Assembly: GCF_001939045.1 (NCBI RefSeq) | Contig: NZ_MKIM01000020.1 | Location: 62,001 to 126,000 of the forward strand | DNA: 64,000 nucleotides | Direction of reading: 5' to 3' | DNA from: Rhizobium oryziradicis | GTDB taxonomy: Bacteria > Pseudomonadota > Alphaproteobacteria > Rhizobiales > Rhizobiaceae | Shown here: piece by piece, positions 52,616 through 60,645 of the stretch | How positions within the stretch are numbered: position 1 is the stretch's first letter | How the letters are laid out: every line of letters starts with the position of its first letter | Translations under genes and position numbers: made by a program | Notes under the pieces: generated by a model | Told to the model about the DNA's origin: nothing | The model's database searches: none | What the model saw: the letters and a program-made list of their open reading frames with translations, nothing else

Positions 52616-52664
52616 GAGTTTGTCTGATCGGTAAAACCGGGTTCCACCTTTCCCTGACAAACTC
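52616..52664. repeat. 49-bp dispersed palindromic repeat, copy B
   Basis: GAGTTTGTC and GACAAACTC form perfect 9-bp arms around 31 bases. The element is 41/49 identical to the reverse complement of 37787-37835, 15 kb away. Confidence 0.85.
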
Positions 52665-52874
52665 TAGCAGGCGCATTTTTCAGCAAATTTCCTTGTGCTT
52701 GCCTTAGGCCATATTCAGCGCCAAGCGTCAAGGAAAACCCAATCTATGGGCCTGCGTTGGGAATGTCGCGGTCTCAAAACGTTAAAATAATAAAAAATGC
52801 ACCCAGCGTGGAACCATTCTCTATCACCGACGTTATAGGCTCATAATAAAGATTGTGCCCTTTATATATGACGA

Positions 52875-53005
52875 TACCAGCTGCGGCCGCCTTACCGCTT
52901 TTGACGTCATGTGTATCGGGCAACGGTTCCGCACTAACCGGTCAAGCTTTATTATTGTAAACCTCCCCCTTTGAAGCCCGCGTCTCTGACGCGGGCTTTT
53001 TTTTT
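52875..53005 (+). ncRNA. Candidate small RNA (orphan plus-strand transcript)
   Basis: A very strong plus-strand terminator has no protein gene upstream. A TATATA box at about 52863-52868 could start a transcript of about 130 bases. Just before the terminator stem is a single-stranded-looking ACCTCCCCC, complementary to a Shine-Dalgarno sequence, a feature of several rhizobial regulatory RNAs. No -35 box is clear, so the 5' end is uncertain. Confidence 0.35.
52974..53005 (+). terminator. Strong orphan plus-strand terminator
   Basis: A perfect 11-bp stem (AAGCCCGCGTC / GACGCGGGCTT) with a TCT loop runs into nine T residues. On the minus strand there is no U tract, so it does not serve the SLC13-type gene that ends at 53036. 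Confidence 0.88.
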
Positions 53006-53035
53006 GGCACAAATCCATGCCCCACGCTTTGGGGG

Positions 53036-54796
53036 CTATTTTATCGGCCAGAACAGAATGAGTGTGGGGATGGCAACCACAATAATCAAGAACGACAGAG
53101 GCAGGCCCAGACGGGGATAGTCGCTAAAGCGGTAACCGCCCGGTCCCATTACCAGCGTATTGCACTGGTGGCCAATGGGGGTGAGAAAGTCGCAGCCAGC
53201 ACCAATGGCCACGGCCATCAAGAATGCGTCGGGCCGGTAGCCCAGATTATGTGCAAAGCTTGCCGCAATCGGTGCCATGACCAACACGGTGGCGGCATTG
53301 TTGAGAAAGGGTGTCACGGCCATGGCCGTCACCAAAATCAGCGTCAACGCTCCATAAGGCGGCAGATTATGGGCAACGTTGCCAAGCCAGCCCGCAATCA
53401 CGTCGCTGGCTCCTGTGGTGCGCAAGGTATCACTGACCGGAATAAGGGCGGCCAGCATCACCAGAATAGGGCCGTCCACCGATTGATAGAGATCATTGAG
53501 CGGAATGACGCGGAAAATGACCATGGCAACCGCTGCGGCAAAAAAGGCAACCGCCACCGGCGCAATGCCGATTGCTGTCGAGCCCATGGCAGCAATCAGG
53601 ATCAAGATGGGGATGAGCATGCTGCGGGTGGTGCCGAGCAGAATTTCGCGCTCGGCCAAGGGAAGACATCCCAATTCCTTGAGCACGGCAGGCAGAGCCT
53701 TGCGATGGCCTTGCAACACCACAACGTCACCGGTTTTCAGCATCACTTCGGCCAGGCGCTCCTTGATGCGCTTGCCTTTGCGGCTGACGGCAAGAAGGTT
53801 GATGCCATAGGTGTTGAACAGCGAAACATCCCGCGCAGACAGGCCTTTCAGCGGGGATGTCGGGCCGACCACAGCCTCAATGGCGGTCATTTCGCTGCTC
53901 GAGCCAGCCTTCTTGCCAGATAGCTTGAGGGCCGATTGACTGACCACCCTATCAAGTGCCTCGGATGGACCTTCCAACAGCAGAGTATCATTGGCTTGCA
54001 GCACAATATCGGGAAAGGGCGAGATGCGGCTGTGGCCACGCATGATGGCAGTGGCAATGACCTCGCCCGAGGCAGGGCTCAGCAAATCACGCAACGGCTT
54101 TCCCTTGAGGCTGGAACCTTCCGGCACGGCGGCCTCGGTGACAAAATTTGAAGTGCCCAAGGCTTCTTGCACGGTTGGATTCTGGTTTTGCCGCTGGGGC
54201 ACCAGCCAATAGAAAAACATCAGGAACAACACACCGGCCACGGCAAGCGTGGCACCCACCGGGGTGAAATCAAACATGGTGAAGGGCGTGCCGGTCAACT
54301 CGCCCCGCAGCCTTGAGACGACGATATTGGGTGAGGTGCCAATTTGCGTCATCAACCCGCCCAGCAGGGCACCAAAGGCCATGGGCATCAAAAATGTGGA
54401 GGGCGCTCTGCTGGATTTGCGGGCAAACTGAAAGGCAACCGGCATCATGATTGCCAGAGCGCCAATGTTTTTGATGAAGGCTGAGAGCACCGTCACCGTC
54501 AGCACCAGAAGCAGCATCTGGGCGCGTAGCGAGACGAGATTGGGAAAGAATTTCTTGATAGCGGCATCAACAAGGCCGGAGCGGGCAACACCGGCGCTGA
54601 CCACCAGTGCGCTGCCCACAATGATGACAATGTCATCCGAAAAGCCGGAAAAGGCCTTGTCTGATGGCACAAGGCCAAGAGCAACGGCTGCCAGCAGGGT
54701 CAAGCCCGCAACCACATCATAGCGTATCTTGTCCCACATGAATGCGACCATCATCACGCCGATAACGATAAAGGCCAATATCTGTTGATGTGTCAT
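53036..54796 (-). CDS. SLC13-type anion transporter with TrkA-C (RCK_C) domains
   Basis: A 586-residue membrane protein with an N-terminal transport half (about residues 1-200), a cytoplasmic insert with two TrkA-C domains (about 215-385, for example SPASGEVIATAIMRGHSRISPFPDIVL and VMLKTGDVVVLQGHRKALPAVL), and a C-terminal half ending with FLMAVAIGAGCDFLTPIGHQCNTLVMGPGGY. This matches the SLC13/DASS-like permeases with RCK_C inserts (sulfate, dicarboxylate or citrate carriers). The exact anion is not given by sequence. A palindrome overlaps its likely promoter. Confidence 0.92.
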   Translation of the reverse strand: MTHQQILAFIVIGVMMVAFMWDKIRYDVVAGLTLLAAVALGLVPSDKAFSGFSDDIVIIVGSALVVSAGVARSGLVDAAIKKFFPNLVSLRAQMLLLVLTVTVLSAFIKNIGALAIMMPVAFQFARKSSRAPSTFLMPMAFGALLGGLMTQIGTSPNIVVSRLRGELTGTPFTMFDFTPVGATLAVAGVLFLMFFYWLVPQRQNQNPTVQEALGTSNFVTEAAVPEGSSLKGKPLRDLLSPASGEVIATAIMRGHSRISPFPDIVLQANDTLLLEGPSEALDRVVSQSALKLSGKKAGSSSEMTAIEAVVGPTSPLKGLSARDVSLFNTYGINLLAVSRKGKRIKERLAEVMLKTGDVVVLQGHRKALPAVLKELGCLPLAEREILLGTTRSMLIPILILIAAMGSTAIGIAPVAVAFFAAAVAMVIFRVIPLNDLYQSVDGPILVMLAALIPVSDTLRTTGASDVIAGWLGNVAHNLPPYGALTLILVTAMAVTPFLNNAATVLVMAPIAASFAHNLGYRPDAFLMAVAIGAGCDFLTPIGHQCNTLVMGPGGYRFSDYPRLGLPLSFLIIVVAIPTLILFWPIK

Positions 54797-54863
54797 GAAT
54801 GTCCTGATGGTGCGAGGTCTTGTGCAGAATGCATCACACAGTGCATTTGTTCCAGTGCCTTTT

Positions 54864-54890
54864 GCATGGTCGCTTATATAGCGACCATGC
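54864..54890. promoter_or_regulatory. Palindrome overlapping the likely promoter of the SLC13-type gene
   Basis: GCATGGTCGC and GCGACCATGC form a perfect 10-bp inverted repeat around TTATATA. On the minus strand the loop reads TATATAA, a good -10 element 70-80 bp before the start codon. Neither strand has a T tract after the stem, so an operator is more likely than a terminator. Confidence 0.5.
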
Positions 54891-54943
54891 GGATGACGGC
54901 GTGCTGCGGATGCGCCTGTCAGGCGTCTTCAGGCTGACAGTTT

Positions 54944-55708
54944 TTAATGCAGCGTATGCTCGTCTGATTTGGGGCTTTTGCGCTTGTTTCTGCGGCGCGC
55001 CATCATGTTGAGCCCTTCGACCAGAGCCGAGAAAGCCATGGCTGCATAAATATAGCCCTTTGGCACATGGAAGCCCATGCCATCGGCAATCAGGGTCATG
55101 CCGATCATCATCAGAAAGCCCAAAGCCAGCATGACAACGGTGGGGTTTTTCTCGATGAACCGTCCAAGTGGATTGGCGGCCAGCAACATGGCGGTGACGG
55201 CAACAATGACCGCAATGACCATGATGATGACATGCTCTGTCATGCCAACGGCGGTGATGATACTATCCACCGAAAACACCAGATCAAGCAGCAAAATCTG
55301 ACCAACCACAGCCCCCATTGTCGCCGTGGTTGAGGTTGTGAGAAAGTCGCTGTCCTTGTCAACCGGATCTACGGTATGGTGAATTTCCTTGGTGGCCTTC
55401 CAGACAAGAAACAGACCGCCTGCAATCAGGATCATGTCTTTCCATGAAAAGCCGTGGTCAAACAGTGTAAAGACAGGATTGGTGAGTTTGACGATCCAGG
55501 CCACCGTGCCCAGCAGGGCCAATCGCATGACAAGGGCAAGGCCAATGCCGATCCGTCTTGCTTTTTCCCGCTGTTGGGCAGGAAGCTTGTTGGAGAGAAT
55601 GGAAATAAAAACCAGATTGTCGATGCCAAGCACAACCTCCATGGCGATGAGGCTGATAAGGGCGATCCACGCCGCTGGGCTGCTGGCTAAAGTGATAATG
55701 TCTTGCAT
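54944..55708 (-). CDS. TerC-family integral membrane protein
   Basis: A 254-residue TerC-family protein with about seven membrane helices. The family motif [24 protein letters not shown] is near residue 20, and the matching second-half motif [21 protein letters not shown] is near residue 140; the two Asp-containing helices are the proposed metal site. TerC/Alx proteins are linked to manganese or calcium export and tellurite resistance. The leader upstream is short (95 bp) and shows a simple CCCCGC hairpin but no recognisable riboswitch. Confidence 0.93.
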   Translation of the reverse strand: MQDIITLASSPAAWIALISLIAMEVVLGIDNLVFISILSNKLPAQQREKARRIGIGLALVMRLALLGTVAWIVKLTNPVFTLFDHGFSWKDMILIAGGLFLVWKATKEIHHTVDPVDKDSDFLTTSTTATMGAVVGQILLLDLVFSVDSIITAVGMTEHVIIMVIAVIVAVTAMLLAANPLGRFIEKNPTVVMLALGFLMMIGMTLIADGMGFHVPKGYIYAAMAFSALVEGLNMMARRRNKRKSPKSDEHTLH

Positions 55709-55803
55709 TTATGTCCCCGGTCGCGACCCCGCCTGTTAAGGTGTGCGGGGTGTGAGGCCTATATAAGCAAGAACATGCACTTGAGTAGAGCCATAGCGAG
55801 GCT

Positions 55804-56496
55804 TTATTTTGGCCCATAGCCGAGCAGAAACAGGTGCAAAGCACTGTCGATCACCATGTCGACCTCTTTTTCGAGATCCTCTGCGTTGGGCTGGCCAAAC
55901 AGCCTTTCTTTGAAAAACGTGCCCGTGGCCAGTTCAATGAACTGCCGTGCTGCCAGTTGCACATTGTCAATGTGCAGATTGCCCAGATTGACCTGTTTTT
56001 GCAAAAAGGCTTCCAGAACAGAACGGGCATTTTCTGGCCCAAATTGCATGAAACTGCGACAGAGGTTGGGCATGCGATCAATCACGCCCAGCAGGATGCG
56101 GATGGCTCCGGTCATCTCGCTTGTCAAAATATAGATGGCAAATGTCTTGCCATATTTTCGCAGAAGATCGCGGACATCGCCTTCTTCGGCCAAAATGTCG
56201 CGCAAAGTGGCTGCAAATTTCTGCTTGTTGGTTTCAATCAAAGCCGAGAACAGGTCTTCCTTATTCTCGAAATACACATAGAGCGTTCCTTTTGAAACGC
56301 CGGCCTCGCGGGTGATGTGGTTCATGCTGGTTGCATCAAAACCATAGGTCATGAATGCCCGTCTTGCGCCCTCAAGAATTTGCTCGCGCTTGGCCGGGTC
56401 TGCTCCCGCTGCGAAGCGACCTGCGCCGGGCTGACAGCGCTTTTCGGCGTCCTGCTCTTCCTGGTTGTCCGTAGCAATATTGGCTTCGTGTTCCAA
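55804..56496 (-). CDS. emrR: TetR-family repressor of the adjacent emrAB genes
   Basis: A 230-residue TetR/AcrR regulator starting at a TTG (56496). It has an N-terminal extension of about 33 residues, then the helix-turn-helix TSMNHITREAGVSKGTLYVYF with ENKEDLFSAL. The C-terminal domain is of the AefR-like type (GTFFKERLFGQPNAEDLEKEV). Divergence from emrA and the palindrome in front of emrA match the emrR-emrAB locus of Sinorhizobium meliloti, where the TetR protein represses the pump and is released by flavonoids. Inducer here is inferred. Confidence 0.88.
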   Translation of the reverse strand: MEHEANIATDNQEEQDAEKRCQPGAGRFAAGADPAKREQILEGARRAFMTYGFDATSMNHITREAGVSKGTLYVYFENKEDLFSALIETNKQKFAATLRDILAEEGDVRDLLRKYGKTFAIYILTSEMTGAIRILLGVIDRMPNLCRSFMQFGPENARSVLEAFLQKQVNLGNLHIDNVQLAARQFIELATGTFFKERLFGQPNAEDLEKEVDMVIDSALHLFLLGYGPK

Positions 56497-56574
56497 AAAT
56501 TAACCTCAAGATGTGTAATCGGCTCAATAAATCCTGATCGCGACTTGATATGTGGTAAAAAACGCTTTATGTCA

Positions 56575-56601
56575 AATCGAACCGAACGGTTCCGTTCGAT
56601 T
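56575..56601. promoter_or_regulatory. Candidate EmrR operator
   Basis: AATCGAAC and GTTCGATT form a perfect 8-bp inverted repeat with an 11-base spacer that itself reads CGAACGGTTCC. It lies 33 bp before the likely emrA start and just downstream of an AT-rich promoter-like stretch. Confidence 0.65.
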
Positions 56602-56634
56602 AAATTTTACTTCGTTCCATTGATGGTGATTTTG

Positions 56635-57843
56635 ATGTCTGTCTCTCCAATAAAGGGCGCAGTTCGCGCTGCGGGTGTTTCTGATGATGCTGCACAGCAC
56701 CCTGACAATGGACATGAAGAGGTCGTGAGCAAGCAGGCGGGCACGTCTGGCGAGGCTGTAGCACCAGCTGCCAAGGTTGTTGCAAAGCCTGCCAAAAAGC
56801 GTAGCCCCGTCTTGCCTGTGATCCTGCTTGGGATTCTGGCTGGGGGCGGATATTTCGGCTACAATTGGTGGACCGAAGGCCGGTTCATGGTGGAAACCGA
56901 TGATGCCTACATTGCCGGAGACATCGCAACCATTTCGCCAAAGGTGACCGGCTACGTAAAAACTGTTTTGATTGCTAATAACCAGCGCGTGAAAGCGGGC
57001 GACGTGATGGTTACCCTCGATGATGGTGATTATCGCATTGCGCTCGAGCAGGCCCAGAGCCAGCTTGCCACGCAGAAACTGACCGTTGACCGCATGGCCG
57101 CACAAGTGATCGGTGGCGAAGCGGCTGTTCAGCAGGCGCAGGCGCAGCTTCTGGCGGCGCAGGCAACCCTGCATTCGGCAGAATTGACCTTCAAGCGTGT
57201 GACCGATCTTCGTGCTCAGTCTGTCATGTCGCAGGCCGAGCTGGACACAGCAACCTCCGCGCTTGAGACGGGCAAAGCCAATGTTGCTGCGGCCGTTGCG
57301 GCTGTTGCATCGGCCAACGCCAATATTTCAGTGCTGAAGGCGCAAAAGGCTGAGGCCGAAGCTGGCGTGAAAACGGAAGAGCTGGCGGTTGCGCAGGCCC
57401 AGCGCAATCTGGATTTCACGATTTTGCGCGCACCTTATGATGGCGTGATTGGTAATCTGGGTGTCCAAGAGGGCAATCTGGTGTCGAGCGGTGCGCGTTT
57501 GGCGTCGCTGGTGCCGGTGGATAAGCTCTATATTGACGCGAATTTCAAGGAAACGCAGATTTCCGATATTGTTCCAGGCTCAAAGGTCAAGCTTCACGTC
57601 GATGCCTATGGCAAGACGCCGATCGAAGGCACTGTTGTGTCTCTGGCTGCGGGATCTGGTTCCGTGTTTTCCATGCTGCCACCTGAAAACGCCACAGGCA
57701 ATTTCACCAAGATCATTCAGCGCGTTCCTGTTCGGATCGCCATTCCGCAAGATGTGCTGGACAAGGGTTTTCTGAAAGCAGGTCTGAGCGTTGTGGTTGA
57801 AGTGGATACGCGCACGGCTCCTAAAGAAGATGGCGTGAAGTAA
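56635..57843 (+). CDS. emrA: EmrA-type membrane fusion protein
   Basis: About 402 residues. A cytoplasmic N-terminus is followed by one membrane helix (residues about 58-79), then the HlyD/EmrA signature TDDAYIAGDIATISPKVTGY, a long Ala/Gln-rich coiled-coil hairpin (about 140-250, QAQAQLLAAQATLHSAELTF) and the lipoyl/beta-barrel part with LRAPYDGVIGNLGVQEGN. It links the EmrB pump to an outer membrane channel for drug export. Starts further upstream (for example 56569) would place the operator inside the gene, so 56623 or 56635 is preferred. It is followed after 24 bp by emrB. Confidence 0.92.
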   Translation: MSVSPIKGAVRAAGVSDDAAQHPDNGHEEVVSKQAGTSGEAVAPAAKVVAKPAKKRSPVLPVILLGILAGGGYFGYNWWTEGRFMVETDDAYIAGDIATISPKVTGYVKTVLIANNQRVKAGDVMVTLDDGDYRIALEQAQSQLATQKLTVDRMAAQVIGGEAAVQQAQAQLLAAQATLHSAELTFKRVTDLRAQSVMSQAELDTATSALETGKANVAAAVAAVASANANISVLKAQKAEAEAGVKTEELAVAQAQRNLDFTILRAPYDGVIGNLGVQEGNLVSSGARLASLVPVDKLYIDANFKETQISDIVPGSKVKLHVDAYGKTPIEGTVVSLAAGSGSVFSMLPPENATGNFTKIIQRVPVRIAIPQDVLDKGFLKAGLSVVVEVDTRTAPKEDGVK

Positions 57844-57867
57844 GACGCGGAGTGCGAGGCGAAGGCC

Positions 57868-59445
57868 ATGGCAACGACAGTGACACCATCCGCGCATGCG
57901 GCTCCATCTGACACCATCGATCCGCGGGTCATGATTGGCTTTATTGCCATGGTGTTCGGCATGTTCATGGCGATCCTGGATATCCAGATCGTCTCGGCTT
58001 CTCTTTCCGAAATTCAGGCTGGCCTTGGGGCTGGCACGGAAGAGGTCGCGTGGGTGCAGACGGCTTATCTGATTGCCGAAGTGATCATGATTCCGCTGTC
58101 GGGCATTCTGGCGCGGATCTTGTCAACGCGGGTGTTGTTCACCTTGGCTGCGGCAGGCTTTACGCTGTCGAGCGCGCTGGCGGCCACGGCCACCGATATC
58201 AATCAGATGATCGCCTATCGCGCCATTCAGGGCTTTATCGGCGGTGGCATGATTCCCTCGGTGTTTGCCGCAGCGTTTACGATTTTCCCGCCTTCAAAAC
58301 GCAGCTTTGTATCGCCATTGATTGGTCTTGTGGCAACCCTTGCCCCCACCATCGGCCCAACAGTTGGCGGCTATATCAGCCACGCCATGTCGTGGCACTG
58401 GCTGTTTCTGATCAATGTCATTCCCGGCATCATCGTGTCTTTGACCGTTTGGTCCTTTGTGGATTTTGACAAGCCAGACCGCTCGCTGTTGAAGAAATTC
58501 GATTGGTGGGGCCTGTTGGCAATGGCACTGTTTTTGGGTGCCATGGAATATGTGCTGGAAGAGGGCAACAGCAAAGACTGGTTCAGTGATCAGCGGATCA
58601 TCTGGGGCACGATTGTCATGTCTGTTGGTGGTGTGGTGTTTTTCTACCGAGCCTTCACCCAGGAGTTGCCGATTGTTGACCTGAAGGCATTCACCAATCG
58701 CAATTTTGCCTTTGGTTCGTTGTTTTCATTCGTGATGGGCATTGGCCTTTACGGCTTGACCTATCTTTACCCGCTCTATCTTGCGCGTGTGCGTGGCTAC
58801 GACAGTTTGGCCATCGGCGAGACCATGTTTGTATCCGGTCTTGCGATGTTTATGACGGCACCGATCGCCGGTAAACTGTCGGTCAAGATGGACCCGCGCA
58901 TCATGATGGCCACTGGCTTTATCAGCTTTGGCGTCGGCACTTATATGGTCACCGGATTGACGGCTGATTGGGATTTTTATGAGCTGCTGATTCCACAGAT
59001 TTTGCGCGGCTGTGGCCTGATGATTTGCATGGTGCCGATCAACAATATTGCGCTGGGCACCTTGCCGCCAGAGCGCATCAAGAATGCGTCCGGGCTCTAT
59101 AACCTCACCCGTAATCTGGGTGGTGCTGTTGGCCTCGCCATCATCAACACCATGCTGACCCAGCGCACCGATGAGCATTACGCCCGATTGGTCGAACATG
59201 TGAACCCTAGCAATCCGGCTGCCATGAGCTGGCTTGCGCAAGTGTCCGGTCGGCTTGGCATGTTCGGTTTGGACGGCGATGCGGCAGCGTTGAAAAAGCT
59301 GGCAGGCATGGTCAATCAGCAGGCGTGGATCATGGCGTTTATTGATGTTTTTCTTGGGCTTACCGTGCTTTTTTGCATTCTGACCGTGATGACGAGCCTG
59401 ATCAAAAAGCCTTCTGCGGTGGTGCCCGCAGACGCGGGCCACTGA
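57868..59445 (+). CDS. emrB: EmrB-type MFS multidrug exporter (DHA2, 14 TM)
   Basis: A 525-residue DHA2 antiporter. Features include AILDIQIVSASLSEIQAGLG in helix 1, TAYLIAEVIMIPLSGILARI around motif A, and LVATLAPTIGPTVGGYISHA (motif C). Together with EmrA and an outer membrane channel it exports hydrophobic toxic compounds across both membranes; in rhizobia such pumps often handle plant flavonoids. Sequence alone does not set the substrate. It ends before a terminator. Confidence 0.95.
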   Translation: MATTVTPSAHAAPSDTIDPRVMIGFIAMVFGMFMAILDIQIVSASLSEIQAGLGAGTEEVAWVQTAYLIAEVIMIPLSGILARILSTRVLFTLAAAGFTLSSALAATATDINQMIAYRAIQGFIGGGMIPSVFAAAFTIFPPSKRSFVSPLIGLVATLAPTIGPTVGGYISHAMSWHWLFLINVIPGIIVSLTVWSFVDFDKPDRSLLKKFDWWGLLAMALFLGAMEYVLEEGNSKDWFSDQRIIWGTIVMSVGGVVFFYRAFTQELPIVDLKAFTNRNFAFGSLFSFVMGIGLYGLTYLYPLYLARVRGYDSLAIGETMFVSGLAMFMTAPIAGKLSVKMDPRIMMATGFISFGVGTYMVTGLTADWDFYELLIPQILRGCGLMICMVPINNIALGTLPPERIKNASGLYNLTRNLGGAVGLAIINTMLTQRTDEHYARLVEHVNPSNPAAMSWLAQVSGRLGMFGLDGDAAALKKLAGMVNQQAWIMAFIDVFLGLTVLFCILTVMTSLIKKPSAVVPADAGH

Positions 59446-59472
59446 TTTTTCGAAATCCACCGCCGTGGAGAG

Positions 59473-59510
59473 ACCGTCGCATTCCCCCCGATGCGGCGGT
59501 TTCTTTTTTT
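59473..59510 (+). terminator. Terminator of emrAB
   Basis: A 10-bp stem (ACCGTCGCAT / ATGCGGCGGT, one wobble pair) has an 8-base loop and is followed by TTCTTTTTTT. It starts 27 bp after the emrB stop. Confidence 0.88.
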
Positions 59511-59536
59511 ATGAATTTGAGGTACGTACATCAAAA

Positions 59537-59544
59537 AACCGTTT
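59537..59544. promoter_or_regulatory. Candidate LacI-family operator before the xyl regulator
   Basis: AACCGTTT fits the general LacI-family half-site core AANCGNTT with central CG. It lies 51 bp before the regulator gene and suggests autoregulation. Confidence 0.4.
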
Positions 59545-59594
59545 ACGTGGTTTGCGTTCTCCTTTAAAGGAGGTGACGCGCTCAAGGAGGGGTG

Positions 59595-60617
59595 ATGAAA
59601 CCGACCGTTCACAGCATTGCCGCTCATGCCGGTGTCAGCCTCGCCACGGTGGATCGTGTGTTAAACGCGCGCCCCGGCGTTCGTGCTGCAACACGGGCGC
59701 GGGTGGAAGCGGCAGTCGAAGCCTTGGGCTTTGTGCGCGATGTGGCGGCGGCCAATCTGGCCAAGAGCCGCATTTATCCTTTCACCTTCATTTTGCCCGC
59801 CAACGACAATTCCTTCATGCGTGAATTGCGCCGACAGGTCTTGGATGCGGCCAGCCGGGCAGGGGTGGAGCGGACCCGTATTGATATTGTGGATGTGCCT
59901 GCCTTTGATGGGGCAGCGCTTGTGGCTGCACTCCAACAGGTTGCTGAAACCGGCCCCGCTGGTGTGGCGCTGGTAGCGGTGGACGCACCTGAAGTGGCGG
60001 AGGCGGTTGCACAGCTTCGCCAATCAGGCGTGCCGGTGGTGACACTGGTGTCTGATCTCTCCAGCACCGAGCGCGATCATTTTGCCGGCATTGATAATAT
60101 TGCAGCGGGCCGCACGGCGGCAAGCTTGCTGGGGCGTTTTCTCAGCGGGCGCTCAGGCTCTGTTGCGATTTTGGCGGGCTCCATGCTGGTGCGCGACCAT
60201 CGCGAGCGCTTTGAGGGTTTTTGCGCGGTGATGGCAACCGAGTTTCCCTCATTAACATTATTGCCCGTGCTGGAAGGGCTGGATGATCCACTCCGGGTGG
60301 AGGTGCTGTTGCGGGAGCAATTCGCAAGCCACGACATTCTTGGGCTTTACAGTCTGGGTGCCGGTAACCGCGGTCTGGTGCGGGCGCTGGAGACGTTGGA
60401 GGTAAGCAAGCGGCCTTCGGTGATTGCCCATGAGCTGACCCAGACGACGCGGGCAGCGCTGGAGGTGGGCTTGGTGGATGCGGTGCTCAATCAGGATGCA
60501 GGCCATGAGGTAAGAAGTACTATTCGGGTGTTGAAAGCCAAGGCCGATGGCGCAGCCGTGGTGGCAGCGCAAGAGCGTATTCGGCTCGACATATTTTTGA
60601 AGGATAACCTGCCTTAA
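59595..60617 (+). CDS. LacI-family transcriptional regulator (xylose operon)
   Basis: A 340-residue LacI-family regulator. The N-terminal DNA-binding headpiece is VHSIAAHAGVSLATVDRVLN followed by the hinge helix region DVAAANLAKS; the rest is a periplasmic-binding-protein-like sugar domain with ILAGSMLVRDHRERFEGF and GLYSLGAGNRGLVRALE. The ATG at 59595 follows AAGGAGG. It is immediately upstream of xylB and xylA on the same strand, so it is probably their xylose-responsive repressor (an XylR of LacI type). Confidence 0.9.
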   Translation: MKPTVHSIAAHAGVSLATVDRVLNARPGVRAATRARVEAAVEALGFVRDVAAANLAKSRIYPFTFILPANDNSFMRELRRQVLDAASRAGVERTRIDIVDVPAFDGAALVAALQQVAETGPAGVALVAVDAPEVAEAVAQLRQSGVPVVTLVSDLSSTERDHFAGIDNIAAGRTAASLLGRFLSGRSGSVAILAGSMLVRDHRERFEGFCAVMATEFPSLTLLPVLEGLDDPLRVEVLLREQFASHDILGLYSLGAGNRGLVRALETLEVSKRPSVIAHELTQTTRAALEVGLVDAVLNQDAGHEVRSTIRVLKAKADGAAVVAAQERIRLDIFLKDNLP

Positions 60618-60645
60618 CGTTTGGCAGGTGATGGAGGAATAGATC

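Larger units (their letters stand above)
52484..53035. other. 552-bp gene-free region upstream of gltX
   Basis: No protein gene is supported. It contains two adjacent palindromic elements (52565-52605 and 52616-52664), a segment from about 52700 to 52860 with nothing recognisable, and a candidate small RNA ending in a strong plus-strand terminator. Confidence 0.6.

Noticed and set aside
55709..55803. Manganese (yybP-ykoY) riboswitch upstream of terC
   Set aside because: The leader is under 100 bp with a single simple hairpin and none of the conserved internal loops of that class.
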